NCBI GenBank assembly: GCA_963794415.1
Contig: CAWCDI010000001.1
Span: 1,178,001 to 1,242,000 of the forward strand
From: CAVPTL01 sp963794415
GTDB taxonomy: Bacteria > Actinomycetota > Thermoleophilia > Gaiellales > JAICJC01
DNA: 64,000 nucleotides
Direction of reading: 5' to 3'
Shown here: positions 6,584 through 16,171 of the stretch, one piece after another
Numbering within the stretch: the first letter of the stretch is position 1
Layout of the letters: the number at the start of each line of letters is the position of its first letter
The notes under the pieces: generated by a model
Databases searched by the model: none
What the model was told of the DNA's origin: nothing
The model's input: only the letters and a program-made list of their open reading frames with translations
Program-made: the position numbers and the translations under genes

Positions 6584-9001
6584 ATGGCAGAGGCGCGGCA
6601 GCTGGAGGTCGGACGCCGCACCGGACTCACCGAGGCCGAGGCGCGAACACTGCTGGCAGCGGCCGGGGACCGCACTCCGGCACCGGCCGGCCGGTCGTAC
6701 AAGAGCATCGTGCTCAGCAACACGCTGACGCTCTTCAACCTCATCCTGCTCGTGTTCTTCATCGTCGTGCTGGCCGCCGGCCGCCCCGCCGACGGCCTCT
6801 TCGCGTTCATCATGGTGGCCAACAGCGGCCTCGGCATCACCCAGGAGATCCGCGCGAAGCGCACGCTCGAGAGCGCTGCGCTCCTTGTCGCACCGCGGGC
6901 GCGCGTGATCCGCGACGGCAAGGAGCGGGAGGTGACGGTCGAGCAGGTCGTCGACGGCGACCTCATCAGCGTGCGGTCGGGCGATCAGATCGTGGCCGAC
7001 GGCACGGTGGTGGAGTCGTCAGGGCTGATGCTGGACGAGTCGCCGCTCACCGGAGAGTCGGTGGCTGTCGAGCGAGGCGTGGGCGACCAGGTGCTCTCGG
7101 GATCGTTTGCCGTGGAGGGCGGCGGCCAGTTCGTGGCCGAGCACACCGGCGCCGAGAGCTACGCCGCGAAGGTCTCGGGCACGGCCCGCGAGCACCGCGC
7201 GCAGCGCTCGCCCCTAGAGCTGCAGATCAACCAGCTCCTGAAGGTGCTGGTCGGCGTGATGATCCCGCTCGGTGCGGCATTCGTCTACGTCCTGATCCGC
7301 CACCACCTGCCGTTTCGCGATGCCGCGGGGGTCGCGACCGCCGGCATCGTCACGCTGGTGCCCGAGGGGCTGATCCTCCTCACGAGCATGACCTTCGCGG
7401 CCGCGGCGATCCGCCTGACCCACCACGGGCTGCTCGTGCAGTACCTGAACTCGGTCGAGTCGCTCGCAAACGTCGATACCGTCTGCCTCGACAAGACCGG
7501 CACCCTCACCGACGGGGCGCTCGCGCTGCACGCGGTCATGGCCGTCCCGGGCGAGGAGGAGCCAGAGGTGCGAACGCTCCTCGGCGGGTTCGCCAACAGC
7601 GTCTCTGCACGGAATGCGACGGTGGAGGCGATCGCGGCCGCCGAGCCCCAGGCAGCGGCGTGGGGGCCCGCAGGGCAGGTGCCGTTCTCATCCCGCTGGA
7701 AGTGGAGCGCTGCGCGCAGGAGCGACGCCGACGACTGGCTGGTGCTGGGCGCCCCCGACGTGCTCGGGATCCCGCTGGGCGCTGCATCGAGCGACGAGGC
7801 CGCCGGGCGCCGTGTGCTGGCGTTCGGCTGGACGGACGCGGTACCCGACCCCACCGCCGACGCCACGCCGCCGCGGGTGACGCCGCTTGCGCTGGTGGTG
7901 TTCGAGGAGCGGCTGCGGTCTGATGCCGTCGAGACCGTGGAGTTCCTGAAGGCCCGCGGCATCGCGCTGAAGGTGTTCTCAGGCGACTCGCCGGTCACCG
8001 TGGCCGCGGTCGCCGCCCGGGCAGGCATCGCCGAGGGCGCGGCGGCGACGGAGGGAAGCGCGCTTCCCACCGACGCACGAGAGCTCGGCGAGGTGGTGGC
8101 CGCGGGCTCGGTGTTCGGCCGCCTCACCCCCCAGAACAAGCGCGACATGGTCGAGGCGCTGACCGCCAGGGGCGCCTACGTTGCGATGGTCGGCGACGGG
8201 GTGAACGACGTGCCGGCGATGAAGGCCTCGCGCCTTGCGATCGCCCTTGGCAGCGGCAGCCAGCTCGCCAAGAGCGTGGCCGACGGCGTGCTGGTGACCG
8301 ATCGCTTCGGCGCCATCCCGCGGGCGATCGGCGAGGGCCGCCAGATCATCCGAAACGTCCAGCGGGTGGCCAAGCTCTTCGTCACGAAGTCGGTGTTCGC
8401 GGCATTCGTCATCCTCACGTTCGGGCTCACCACCGCCGATTTCCCGCTGCTGCCGCGCCACCTCTCGCTCGCGGGCATCTTCACGGTCGGCATCCCGGGC
8501 TTTGCCCTGGCGCTCTCCCGCGACACCGCCCCGCCCGATACGGAGCCGTTCCTGAGATCGGTGGCGAGGTTCGCGATCCCGGCGGGCATCGTCACGGGAG
8601 CGGCGACCATCGTCGCCTACCTCGCGGTCGAGCCGGTCAAGGGCTACACGGCTGCCCAGGGCCGCACGGCCGCGGTGCTCGCGTTCGTGGCCGTCGGGCT
8701 CTACGTGCTGCTCGTGCTGGACGCCGACCGTATGCGCGCCGACCGCCGCCACACGGCCTTCGTGCTTGGCCTCACCACCGCGCTTGCGGCCGGCTTCCTG
8801 GTGACGTGGTCATGGCCGCCTGCGCGGGATTTCTTCGCCCTCTCACAGCCAAGCGTGTGGATCGGCCTGGTTGTGATCGCAGACTTCGTGGCCTCGGTGT
8901 GGCTGCTCGCGAAGCTCGGGCTGTCGCCGTACGCGAGCGAGCGCAAGAAGCCGCCCGCGGCGCTCCCTCAGGCCGCGAGCCGCACAGACTCGGGTACCTG
9001 A
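6584..9001 (+). CDS. P-type cation ATPase, CtpE-like
   Basis: An 805-residue P-type ATPase. Visible motifs are LTGES in the actuator domain (about residue 155), the phosphorylation site DKTGTLT with Asp303, and GDGVND in the hinge (about 536). Membrane helix 4 carries VPEGL in place of the CPC or CPH of heavy-metal pumps. There is no N-terminal metal-binding domain. The short N-terminus and VPEGL resemble mycobacterial CtpE, reported to carry Ca2+; that assignment here is inference. Six further helices follow the hinge. The 3' end overlaps the convergent GGDEF gene by 34 bases. Confidence 0.9.
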   Translation: MAEARQLEVGRRTGLTEAEARTLLAAAGDRTPAPAGRSYKSIVLSNTLTLFNLILLVFFIVVLAAGRPADGLFAFIMVANSGLGITQEIRAKRTLESAALLVAPRARVIRDGKEREVTVEQVVDGDLISVRSGDQIVADGTVVESSGLMLDESPLTGESVAVERGVGDQVLSGSFAVEGGGQFVAEHTGAESYAAKVSGTAREHRAQRSPLELQINQLLKVLVGVMIPLGAAFVYVLIRHHLPFRDAAGVATAGIVTLVPEGLILLTSMTFAAAAIRLTHHGLLVQYLNSVESLANVDTVCLDKTGTLTDGALALHAVMAVPGEEEPEVRTLLGGFANSVSARNATVEAIAAAEPQAAAWGPAGQVPFSSRWKWSAARRSDADDWLVLGAPDVLGIPLGAASSDEAAGRRVLAFGWTDAVPDPTADATPPRVTPLALVVFEERLRSDAVETVEFLKARGIALKVFSGDSPVTVAAVAARAGIAEGAAATEGSALPTDARELGEVVAAGSVFGRLTPQNKRDMVEALTARGAYVAMVGDGVNDVPAMKASRLAIALGSGSQLAKSVADGVLVTDRFGAIPRAIGEGRQIIRNVQRVAKLFVTKSVFAAFVILTFGLTTADFPLLPRHLSLAGIFTVGIPGFALALSRDTAPPDTEPFLRSVARFAIPAGIVTGAATIVAYLAVEPVKGYTAAQGRTAAVLAFVAVGLYVLLVLDADRMRADRRHTAFVLGLTTALAAGFLVTWSWPPARDFFALSQPSVWIGLVVIADFVASVWLLAKLGLSPYASERKKPPAALPQAASRTDSGT

Positions 9002-10749
9002 ACCCGCGGGATCCCCCCGGCCACGGTGTGCTCGAGCGCCCGCAGGCACACCGGGTCGAACTGCGTGCCGGCATGCCGGTTGAGCTCCTCGAGCGCCTCC
9101 TCGGCCGAGCGGCTGTCACGGTACGGCCGGTCGGCGGTGATCGCCTCGAACGCATCGGCCACCATGATGATGCGTGACTCGAGCGGCACGTCGTGGCCGG
9201 CCAGGCCGTCGGGGTAGCCGCCGCCGTCGAGTCGCTCGTGGTGGTGCAGGATCCACGTCGCCTCGTCGTCGAGCTCGGCCGCCGAGACGATGTGGGCGCC
9301 CAGCGCCGGATGGGTCTGCATGGTGCGGTACTCCTCCTCGGTGAGCCTGCCGGGCTTCTTCAGGATGGCGTCGGAGATCCCGATCTTGCCGACGTCGTGC
9401 AGGAGGCCCGCCAGGCGTACCTGAGCCACGCTCTCGGGCGAGAGGCCGAGGTCGATCGCCATGAGCGCGCAGAGCTCCGCGACGGTCTCGCAGTGGCTGT
9501 GGGTGTAGGCGTCCTTGGCGTCCACCGCGCGCGCCAGAGCGCTTGCGAGCGTGGCCACGTGGTGCTGGGCGGCCACCTCGTCCGCGGCGAGCACCAGCTC
9601 GAGGTCGGCCGAGTAGACCAGTGCCCCGCGATGGGCGCGCTTGGCCTCGATCAGCGCGAGGTCGGCATGGCGGATGACCACGTCCTTGTTGCTGCGAAGG
9701 CGCGCCTCGGCCACGCCCGCCGTGGCCTCCACCACCGGCGCGCCGGCCACCGGTGAGCGCAGCTCCTGCCGCAGGTTCTGAGCCAGGTAGAACCCCTCCA
9801 TGGCCGTGCCGCAGGGGATGATGACCGCGAACTCGTCGCCGCCGATGCGAAACGCCGAGTGCCCCACCCGCAGAGTGCGCCGCAGGCCGTCGGCGAGGGC
9901 GCGGATCACCTCGTCACCCGCCTGGTGCCCCGCGCGGTCGTTCACCTGCTTGAGGCCGTCCAGATCGACCGCGACGAGCGCGACCGACGTGGTCTGGAGC
10001 TGACGCTCGAGCTGCTCGTGAAACGCGCGGTGGTTGGGCAGGCGGGTGAGGCTGTCGGTGAGCGCCGCGTCGCGCAGCCGGTTGAGCTCGGCCGCCTGCG
10101 CCTCATCGAGGCTCGCCTTGTACCGCACGATTCGGGCGCCGGCCACCAGCAGGAGCAGGCTGAGGACGCCGGCGATCACGACCTCGGTGAACACGATGGT
10201 CTCCGAGCGGCGAGCCGCGTCGAACGCCGCGACCGACCGGGCCCGATGCCCGGCGGACGCTTTGGCGATCTGCACCGCCATGCCGTTCTGAAGCTGGTTG
10301 GCGACGATCCACGCGTCGTTGGCGCCGGCGAAGTCGTGCTTGTTGACCGCGGTGGTCATGAGCCCCAGCTGCCGCTGCAGCGACTGGAGCTTCGACTGCA
10401 CGTTGACCGCCGCTGCCCGGTCCACCGCAGACCCGTTGCGGGCAATCTCATCGACCGAGTTCTGCAACCGCGCGACTGCCGGCGCGAGCGCCGCGACGCT
10501 TCCCGGCGAGCCCGTGCGAAGGACGGTGCTCTCACGAAGCGACAGCCGGGCGAGCGCGAGCCGGCCGCGCTGGTAGGAGTCGTCCAGGCGCGCAGCGGCC
10601 GCCGCCGAGTCGGAGGCGTGCCTCAGGGAGAGCGCGAGCCACGCTGCCGACGCCGTGAGGGCGATCAGGCCGACCGCGGCCACGTAGAGCACCGCCCGCC
10701 GGCGCCGGCGGGTCGATGGGAGCGGGCGATGCCGGAAAGCCGTGATCAT
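8968..10749 (-). CDS. GGDEF and HD-GYP c-di-GMP enzyme
   Basis: A 593-residue membrane signalling protein. A first helix at about residues 22-42, an extracytoplasmic four-helix-like sensor and a second helix near 190-212 are followed by a GGDEF domain with an intact RIGGDEFAV active site. The C-terminal HD-GYP domain has HDVGKIGIS, HHERLDGGGYP and the downstream phosphodiesterase residues. Both catalytic halves look intact, so it may make and break c-di-GMP, with one activity dominant depending on the signal. A PilZ protein at 16380 is a possible effector in the same window. Confidence 0.93.
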   Translation of the reverse strand: MITAFRHRPLPSTRRRRRAVLYVAAVGLIALTASAAWLALSLRHASDSAAAAARLDDSYQRGRLALARLSLRESTVLRTGSPGSVAALAPAVARLQNSVDEIARNGSAVDRAAAVNVQSKLQSLQRQLGLMTTAVNKHDFAGANDAWIVANQLQNGMAVQIAKASAGHRARSVAAFDAARRSETIVFTEVVIAGVLSLLLLVAGARIVRYKASLDEAQAAELNRLRDAALTDSLTRLPNHRAFHEQLERQLQTTSVALVAVDLDGLKQVNDRAGHQAGDEVIRALADGLRRTLRVGHSAFRIGGDEFAVIIPCGTAMEGFYLAQNLRQELRSPVAGAPVVEATAGVAEARLRSNKDVVIRHADLALIEAKRAHRGALVYSADLELVLAADEVAAQHHVATLASALARAVDAKDAYTHSHCETVAELCALMAIDLGLSPESVAQVRLAGLLHDVGKIGISDAILKKPGRLTEEEYRTMQTHPALGAHIVSAAELDDEATWILHHHERLDGGGYPDGLAGHDVPLESRIIMVADAFEAITADRPYRDSRSAEEALEELNRHAGTQFDPVCLRALEHTVAGGIPRVQVPESVRLAA

Positions 10750-10755
10750 CGCCGC

Positions 10756-11151
10756 CTAGGAGTAGTACTGGATCGTGACGCCGGAGATCTGGGTCGCGCC
10801 ACCGGCCGGCACGTGCACCGTCACCGTGGCCCTGGTGCCCGAGCGGCTGAGCGCGACGGTCACCTTCCCCTTCGTGTGCGAGCGGTACGCCGCGGTCACG
10901 ATCCCGTGTACCTGCCGTGCCACGGTGAACGTGTAGCGCACGTCGGCCGAGCTCCCGGCCTTGCACGAGACCGCCAGCTGCGAGCCGGCGACGGCGTGCA
11001 GCGCGCACGTTCCGTGCACCGCGCGCGACGACGTCGAGACTCCCTGCTTGACGGGGTGGATGTAGGACGCCAGCGCACCCGGCACGATTGCCAGGCTGAG
11101 CAGGACGAACATGACGATTGCGAGTGAACGCTTGATGGGGCACAGCTCCAA
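10756..11151 (-). CDS. Secreted small protein, unknown
   Basis: About 131 residues: a basic stretch (IKRS), a hydrophobic segment and an Ala-x-Ala type cleavage site (PGALAS), then about 100 residues of beta-rich, Cys-containing sequence. The start is doubtful. TTG 11151 opens the frame but has no ribosome site; GGAG lies inside it, 8 bases before an ATC at Pro-Ile-Lys, and the first ATG would lose the basic residues of the signal. It ends 6 bases before the GGDEF gene, so the two may share a transcript. Family not recognised. Confidence 0.65.
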   Translation of the reverse strand: MELCPIKRSLAIVMFVLLSLAIVPGALASYIHPVKQGVSTSSRAVHGTCALHAVAGSQLAVSCKAGSSADVRYTFTVARQVHGIVTAAYRSHTKGKVTVALSRSGTRATVTVHVPAGGATQISGVTIQYYS

Positions 11152-11180
11152 GCGGGGGTACTCACATCATGGCTATGAAA

Positions 11181-11199
11181 GGGGGCGCCGGCCTCCCCC
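11181..11199 (-). terminator. Possible weak hairpin terminator
   Basis: GGGGG and CCCCC flank a 9-base centre. On the minus strand the stem is followed by TTTC, between the 47-residue gene and the secreted protein gene. The stem is only 5 bp. Confidence 0.3.
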
Positions 11200-11214
11200 G
11201 AAGTGGCTATTCGG

Positions 11215-11358
11215 TCAGATCACGAAATCGCCGACGAGCGCACGGAACTCGGGCGAGCGGGTGTAGTCCCGCGGCCGCGTGCGGAGGTAGGCGGCGACTG
11301 TCACTGGAATGGCCACGACGGCGATCATCGTCGCGGCGGCTACGGAGCGTCGGTACAC
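11215..11358 (-). CDS. 47-residue single-helix membrane protein
   Basis: Encodes MYRRSVAAATMIAVVAIPVT then VAAYLRTRPRDYTRSPEFRA and a short LVGDFVI end. A basic N-terminus, one helix (about residues 5-25) and a charged C-terminal tail suggest a small inner-membrane protein with a cytoplasmic tail. The GTG start is preceded by GAGGG with 8 bases spacing. Function unknown. Confidence 0.5.
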   Translation of the reverse strand: MYRRSVAAATMIAVVAIPVTVAAYLRTRPRDYTRSPEFRALVGDFVI

Positions 11359-11453
11359 GGGAACGGCCCTCGGGGAAGTCTTTTGCAAGCCTTCTCATTT
11401 AATCGGCACCACGCCGCCGTTCTTTACCTGTTCCTTCGCCGCCGGCGGCCGGC

Positions 11454-13502
11454 TCAGGGTCTGGTCAGCTGGGCGAGCGAATGGGAGACCGCGGGGGCCA
11501 GCCAGCGCGCGTACGTGTCGGAGATGTGGTCGGTGTCGCGAAACGCGATCATCCGCGCGACCACCATCGGGCACTTGCCGTCGGCGCAGAACCACTGCCG
11601 CGTGCGCAGGTACCGGTCGCTGGGATGGGAGTGCACGATCCCCGCGATGGTCGCGTACTGCGCGTTCATGTCGGCAGGGAAGATCAGGGTGCAGTCGCCG
11701 AGGGTCGCGCCACTCTGCAGGAGGCAGTCGACCGGGTCGATCAGCGGATGGTGCGGCGGATCCTCCATCACCACCACCCGCGGCACGATCCTGTCGAACG
11801 CCTTCAGCTCCTGCCGCAGTCCGAGGTACATCTGCGCCGGGGGCACGCGGGGGTCGAAGTACTGGGCGACGACCAGGAACTGCGGATGGTCGTCGGAGAT
11901 GTGATGGAGCATCATGCCGAACCAGCCGGAGCCGCAGTGCCCGACCGGGTCGATGCCGGTAGAGGCGATGCCGATGGTGCAGCCCTCGTGCACGAGCACG
12001 ATCAGGCGGTAGTGATGGTGGATCGCGAAGTAGTCGAACGCCGACATCCACGCCGCCGCGTGCGAGTCGCCGAGCACTGCGAACGAGCGGTGCGCGTGGA
12101 GGTCTCCCAGCGTGCACGTCTTCCCGGCGGCGCTTCGGTGGATGCAGCCCGCGACCGACGGGGCGTCCTTGCCGAGCTGGGCCACCGTCGGGTGCAGCAC
12201 CGAAGGGATCGGCTGGGCGAGCCGGGCAGGGGTCACGCTCGCAGCGACGAGCCGGTGGTAGGTGTCGAGCGGGTGGGCGACGATGGCCGCGTGCGGCGGG
12301 GCGGCCTCGGCGAGCGCAGGCTCGGAGACGATCGCAAAGCTCGTGACGGCGAGCACCATCGCGACCGTGGCCGGCCAGAGTGCCAGGGCGGCGCGCGGCA
12401 TCGCGAGGAGCTTCGCGTGGCGCATCGGGTTCTCCACCGTGAGGTAGGAGACGACGCTCACGGCGAATCCGACGACCAGCAGGCCGAGGTTCTGGCGGAC
12501 GGTGAGAGGGTGCCCCAGATGCTCGGCCACGATCACGAGGATCGGCCAGTGCCACAGGTAGAACGCATACGAGACGTCTCCCACGAACTGGAACGGCTGG
12601 TAGCGCAGCACCGCCCCCACCCCGAGCCTCGGAGCGCCGCCCAGCCCCCCGACGATCACGAGTGCCGAGCCGACCACCGGCAGGAGCGCCGCGTACCCGG
12701 GGAACTGCGTGCCCGCCGAGAACTTCACGCCGGCGATCAGGATCGCCGCCATGCCCGCCCACGTGAGAAGCGCGCGGAGCCTCACCGGCAGCCGTCCGAG
12801 CTGCGGGGCGAGCATCGCGATGAGCGCGCCCAGCCCGAGCTCCCACGCGCGGGCGATGGTGGAGAAGTACGCCCCCACCTGCGTGGTCTCGGTGTCGCGG
12901 ATGCAGAAGATCAGCGATGCCATGCAGAGCACGAAGGTCGCTCCCACCAGGAACGGCCGCCGTCCCCGCGTCGCGATCAGCAGCAGCGCGAGAAGCGCCG
13001 GCCAGACGATGTAGAACTGCTCCTCAACGGCGAGCGTCCAGAAGTTCTGGAGCGGTGACGGCGGGTTGTCCTGCGCGAAGTAGTTGGTGCCGACCTGGGC
13101 GAAGTGGATGTTGGCGGCAAAGAACGTCGACCAGATCGCGTCGTGGAACACCGAGAGCGCGCGGACGTAGTTCAGGTAGTGCCACGAGGCGACGACCGTC
13201 GCCACGATGGTGAGCGTCGCCGCTGGCAGGATCCGCCGCGCCCGGGCTGCATAGAACTCCGAGAACGGCACGCGGCCCGACTGCTCCTGCCGGCGCAGGA
13301 GGAATCCGGTGATCAGGAACCCAGAGATCACGAAGAACACGTCCACCCCGACGTAGCCACCCTGCAGGAACGACACGCCCGCATGGTTGAGCGCCACCAG
13401 CATCACGGCGATGGCTCGCAGTCCTTGTATGTCGGGCCGAAAGCTGCGGGTCTCGCTCTTCGGCCGCAAGATGCCGTTTGCGAGCGCGGCGATTCGAGGC
13501 AC
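11454..13502 (-). CDS. OafA/YrhL-type acyltransferase with SGNH domain
   Basis: A 682-residue membrane O-acyltransferase. The N-terminal acyltransferase-3 domain has about ten helices, the start RPDIQGLRAIAVMLVALNHA with its catalytic-type His, and GGYVGVDVFFVISGFLIT. From about residue 440 a periplasmic SGNH hydrolase-like domain follows, with GDSH as block I and DTDHIS near the end supplying the Asp-x-x-His pair. Such two-domain enzymes O-acetylate cell-wall polymers or surface glycans. GTG 13502 is chosen because AGGGG lies 6 bases upstream. No glycan cluster is next to it. Confidence 0.92.
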   Translation of the reverse strand: MPRIAALANGILRPKSETRSFRPDIQGLRAIAVMLVALNHAGVSFLQGGYVGVDVFFVISGFLITGFLLRRQEQSGRVPFSEFYAARARRILPAATLTIVATVVASWHYLNYVRALSVFHDAIWSTFFAANIHFAQVGTNYFAQDNPPSPLQNFWTLAVEEQFYIVWPALLALLLIATRGRRPFLVGATFVLCMASLIFCIRDTETTQVGAYFSTIARAWELGLGALIAMLAPQLGRLPVRLRALLTWAGMAAILIAGVKFSAGTQFPGYAALLPVVGSALVIVGGLGGAPRLGVGAVLRYQPFQFVGDVSYAFYLWHWPILVIVAEHLGHPLTVRQNLGLLVVGFAVSVVSYLTVENPMRHAKLLAMPRAALALWPATVAMVLAVTSFAIVSEPALAEAAPPHAAIVAHPLDTYHRLVAASVTPARLAQPIPSVLHPTVAQLGKDAPSVAGCIHRSAAGKTCTLGDLHAHRSFAVLGDSHAAAWMSAFDYFAIHHHYRLIVLVHEGCTIGIASTGIDPVGHCGSGWFGMMLHHISDDHPQFLVVAQYFDPRVPPAQMYLGLRQELKAFDRIVPRVVVMEDPPHHPLIDPVDCLLQSGATLGDCTLIFPADMNAQYATIAGIVHSHPSDRYLRTRQWFCADGKCPMVVARMIAFRDTDHISDTYARWLAPAVSHSLAQLTRP

Positions 13503-13645
13503 AACCAACCCCTCTCCGAGGAACCGGCGCCCCCGGTCTCTCTCGCGTCATCCCATCCTACTCAGCCAGGCAGGCTACGCGGCCGGCCGGACGTGCCCGC
13601 GACGGGGCGTGTGCCACATGGTAGAGCGCGACAATTGGACGCCGG

Positions 13646-14410
13646 TCAGGGCCACCTGGTGGATGCCGTGGTGTTCTCCCATAGCCGCACCCTGGTCGAG
13701 ACGGTGCGGGTGATGTTCACGTGCACTCCCAGGATGTCGCACTGCGAGTAGCGCGTCTTTGCGCCATGCCGGAACGTCAGCCTGTAGAGCCGCCCGGTAT
13801 GGGTCACACGCCAGCTCTTGTTGCGACAGGGCCGGGAGCCCGAGACGACCGTGTGCCCCACCGAGCGAAACCTGCTGGTCGGGGCGAGCCGAAACAGGTA
13901 GGTGATGGACGTCCTGGCATAGAGGCAGGTCGAGAGCGCGCCGTGACGGCCGTCGCCCCTCCAGGTGCACCGGCCGCGGCGGGCCTTGTACCGCGAGACA
14001 TGCCGGAGCGTCCGGCTGCCGCCGGAGTGCCGGACGATGACGACCGTGCCGGGCTTGGCGATGCCGATGTAGTCGCGCCGGAGGTTGCACTTCATCGCGA
14101 TCGACGAGATCGAGCTGACCTTGTCGCCGGCGTGCGAGAGGGTGAGTGCGGGCAGCCGCCGGCCGACGAGCAGGCGGGCGGCAAACGCGTTGGTGATGGA
14201 CGTCTTGCGGTGGGCGCCCGCCAGCGCGACCCGGGCAGTTGCCGTGCAGCCGAGGCCCGCGGCGGGCCACTGCCACCCTTTGCCGTGCGAGGTGTGAAAG
14301 GTGCTCCCCGACGCCCCCGAGATGTGCACGGTGGCGCGCGGAAGCGCCGATGCAACTGCGGGCAGCGCAAGCGCGACCACGAAGGTCAGCGCGAATCCCC
14401 AGCGTTTCAA
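13646..14410 (-). CDS. Secreted protein, unknown
   Basis: About 254 residues beginning with a clear Sec signal (MKRWGFALTFVVALALPAVA, cleavage near SALP). The mature part is basic, beta-rich and has six or more cysteines, which suggests disulphide bonds outside the cell. The start is TTG with GAGGGAG 6 bases upstream. It stands alone between the acyltransferase and doxX. No family recognised. Confidence 0.7.
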   Translation of the reverse strand: MKRWGFALTFVVALALPAVASALPRATVHISGASGSTFHTSHGKGWQWPAAGLGCTATARVALAGAHRKTSITNAFAARLLVGRRLPALTLSHAGDKVSSISSIAMKCNLRRDYIGIAKPGTVVIVRHSGGSRTLRHVSRYKARRGRCTWRGDGRHGALSTCLYARTSITYLFRLAPTSRFRSVGHTVVSGSRPCRNKSWRVTHTGRLYRLTFRHGAKTRYSQCDILGVHVNITRTVSTRVRLWENTTASTRWP

Positions 14411-14516
14411 ACCTGTCTCCCTCTACAAGCGCATGCAAGCGCAGAGCCCAACTGCGCAACACTCTATGCAATTTGAGGAAGTCAACGTGCGCATTTTGGA
14501 AACATCAGCGTTTCCT

Positions 14517-15044
14517 TTATGCCGCAGGCACAGCCTCCGGTGCGGCATCTGCGGCGGGGGCACGGCGCTTCCCGGCTTCCGTGACCGCGAACGACCCGGC
14601 GGCAGCAAGCGCCAGCAGGCCTGCAGCCTCGAGCACGGAACCGGAGTCGTGTCCGGTCGCCGCATCGAGCGAGACCGGGCCCGGGCCGTGCTCTGCGATC
14701 GCGAGCAGCGCGGCGATCAGCACCAGGTTGTACTCATAGCCACCGTTGGACGACCACGGGCCGTTCTTGAGGTGCACCGTGCGAACGGCGGTGATCATCA
14801 CGCTCACCAGCGAGCCGACAGCGACCGGCGTGAAGAGTCCCGCCGCGAGGAGCGCTCCGCCGAGCGCCTCGGCGCCACCGCCGGCGATCGCGTTGTCCCG
14901 GCCGGGATGAAGGCCCATCGAGGTGAACCCCTCCGAGGTCGCGTCCAGCCCCCCGCCGCCGAACCAGCCAAACAGCTTCTGCGTGCCGTGACCGACGAAC
15001 AGCAGACCGATCGTCACGCGCATGAACGTCCAGAGCAACTTCAC
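14517..15044 (-). CDS. DoxX family membrane protein
   Basis: A 175-residue protein with four predicted helices and the DoxX signature VGHGTQKLFGWFGG near residues 17-30. DoxX proteins are linked to thiosulphate:quinone oxidation in archaea and to redox stress complexes in mycobacteria; most bacterial members have no known substrate. GTG start with GAGGAGG 5 bases upstream. Low-complexity Ala/Pro tail of about 20 residues. Confidence 0.88.
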   Translation of the reverse strand: MKLLWTFMRVTIGLLFVGHGTQKLFGWFGGGGLDATSEGFTSMGLHPGRDNAIAGGGAEALGGALLAAGLFTPVAVGSLVSVMITAVRTVHLKNGPWSSNGGYEYNLVLIAALLAIAEHGPGPVSLDAATGHDSGSVLEAAGLLALAAAGSFAVTEAGKRRAPAADAAPEAVPAA

Positions 15045-15130
15045 GATGACCTCCTCGATGGGATACTTGCGAACTCAAGTACCCTACCCATTTCACCGCG
15101 AAACTCCCATCACACGTACACTTGGCCGCA

Positions 15131-15204
15131 CGGGACGTGGCGCAGCCTGGTAGCGCACCTGCTTTGGGAGCAGGGGGTCGCAGGTTCGAATCCTGCCGTC
15201 CCGA
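15131..15204 (+). tRNA. trnP: tRNA-Pro (TGG)
   Basis: A 74-base cloverleaf. Acceptor CGGGACG pairs with CGTCCCG, followed by discriminator A; CCA is not encoded. The anticodon stem CCTGC/GCAGG holds loop TTTGGGA with anticodon TGG at 15165-15167. The T arm is GCAGG-TTCGAAT-CCTGC. All stems are fully paired. Confidence 0.97.
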
Positions 15205-15317
15205 CTCCTTCTGTCGCCCGCTCTCTGCCCCGACCGGTGAATCCGATAGGGTCGCGTCTGGCACAAGGTGGCTCGCGTGGCGATCTCGCCGGCCACGGAT
15301 CCGACGGAGGGAGCGCG

Positions 15318-15671
15318 ATGCACTGGTATACCGACGTCATCAAAAAGTACACCGTGTTCCACGGCCGGTCGGGAAGGCCGGAGTTCTGGTGGTTCACGTT
15401 GATCAACTTGATCATCTCCGCCGTGCTCTTCGCCGTGTTCTACCGGGCAATTGGCGGAGTTGGCCAGTTGGTGTACTACCTGTACGGCCTCGCGGTGCTG
15501 CTTCCCACCCTTGGGGTGGAGATCCGGCGACTGCACGACACCAACCGCTCAGGCTGGTGGATCCTGATCGGCATCATCCCTCTGGTCGGGTGGATCGTGC
15601 TCATCGTGTTCTTCGCCCTGGAAGGCACCCGCGACCCCAACGAGTACGGACATCCGGTAACCGCCTCTTAA
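15318..15671 (+). CDS. DUF805 membrane protein, copy 1
   Basis: A 117-residue protein of the DUF805 (YhaH) family. It has MHWY at the N-terminus, the GRSGRPEFWWF family motif, a run of hydrophobic helices and RRLHDTNRSGWWILIG near residues 74-89. Three to four helices. GGAGGGA stands 6 bases before the ATG. About 65% identical by eye to the next gene, and starts 113 bases after tRNA-Pro. Function of the family is unknown. Confidence 0.9.
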   Translation: MHWYTDVIKKYTVFHGRSGRPEFWWFTLINLIISAVLFAVFYRAIGGVGQLVYYLYGLAVLLPTLGVEIRRLHDTNRSGWWILIGIIPLVGWIVLIVFFALEGTRDPNEYGHPVTAS

Positions 15672-15804
15672 GGTCAGCAGGCGCGCCGTTCTCTCACCGC
15701 GAGTCGTGGTTGGTGGCCGTCCCGATGGGATCGCCAACAGCCGCTCTCACTTGTACTCTTGCGAACGTCAACCCTTGGCAGGGCAGGATTCAACAGGAGG
15801 GCTC

Positions 15805-16155
15805 ATGCACTGGTACACGGATGTACTCAAGAAGTACGCGGTCTTCGACGGCAGGTCCGGGCGACCCGAGTTCTGGTGGTTCACCCTGATCAACGCAATC
15901 ATCGGCGGCATCATCGGCGGCGTCCTCGGCGGAATCATCGGGACCACAGGCGAGGCCATCTCGGCCCTCTACAGCCTGGCCGTGCTGCTCCCCAGCATCG
16001 GCGTTGCGATCCGCCGCCTGCACGACACCGACCGCTCCGGCTGGTGGATCCTGATCGGCATCATCCCCATCATCGGCTGGATCGTGCTCATCGTGTTCTA
16101 CGTTCTCCCGAGCGATCCCACCACCAACAAGTACGGAGAGCCGGAGACCGCATAG
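15805..16155 (+). CDS. DUF805 membrane protein, copy 2
   Basis: A 116-residue DUF805 paralogue, with the same GRSGRPEFWWF and RRLHDTDRSGWWILIG motifs. It differs from copy 1 mainly in a glycine-rich first helix region (IIGGIIGGVLGGIIGTTG). A strong AGGAGGG precedes the ATG. The 133-base gap holds its own possible promoter, so the two copies need not be one transcript. A recent tandem duplication is likely. Confidence 0.9.
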   Translation: MHWYTDVLKKYAVFDGRSGRPEFWWFTLINAIIGGIIGGVLGGIIGTTGEAISALYSLAVLLPSIGVAIRRLHDTDRSGWWILIGIIPIIGWIVLIVFYVLPSDPTTNKYGEPETA

Positions 16156-16171
16156 CTCTCGCAGGCGCGTG

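Noticed and set aside
13575..14471. 298-codon frame over the secreted protein gene at 13646
   Set aside because: It lacks a signal peptide and has random composition; the other frame has a clear signal and ribosome site.
15131..16155. Integrated element at tRNA-Pro
   Set aside because: No integrase and no repeated tRNA 3' end downstream; the neighbours are ordinary DUF805 genes.
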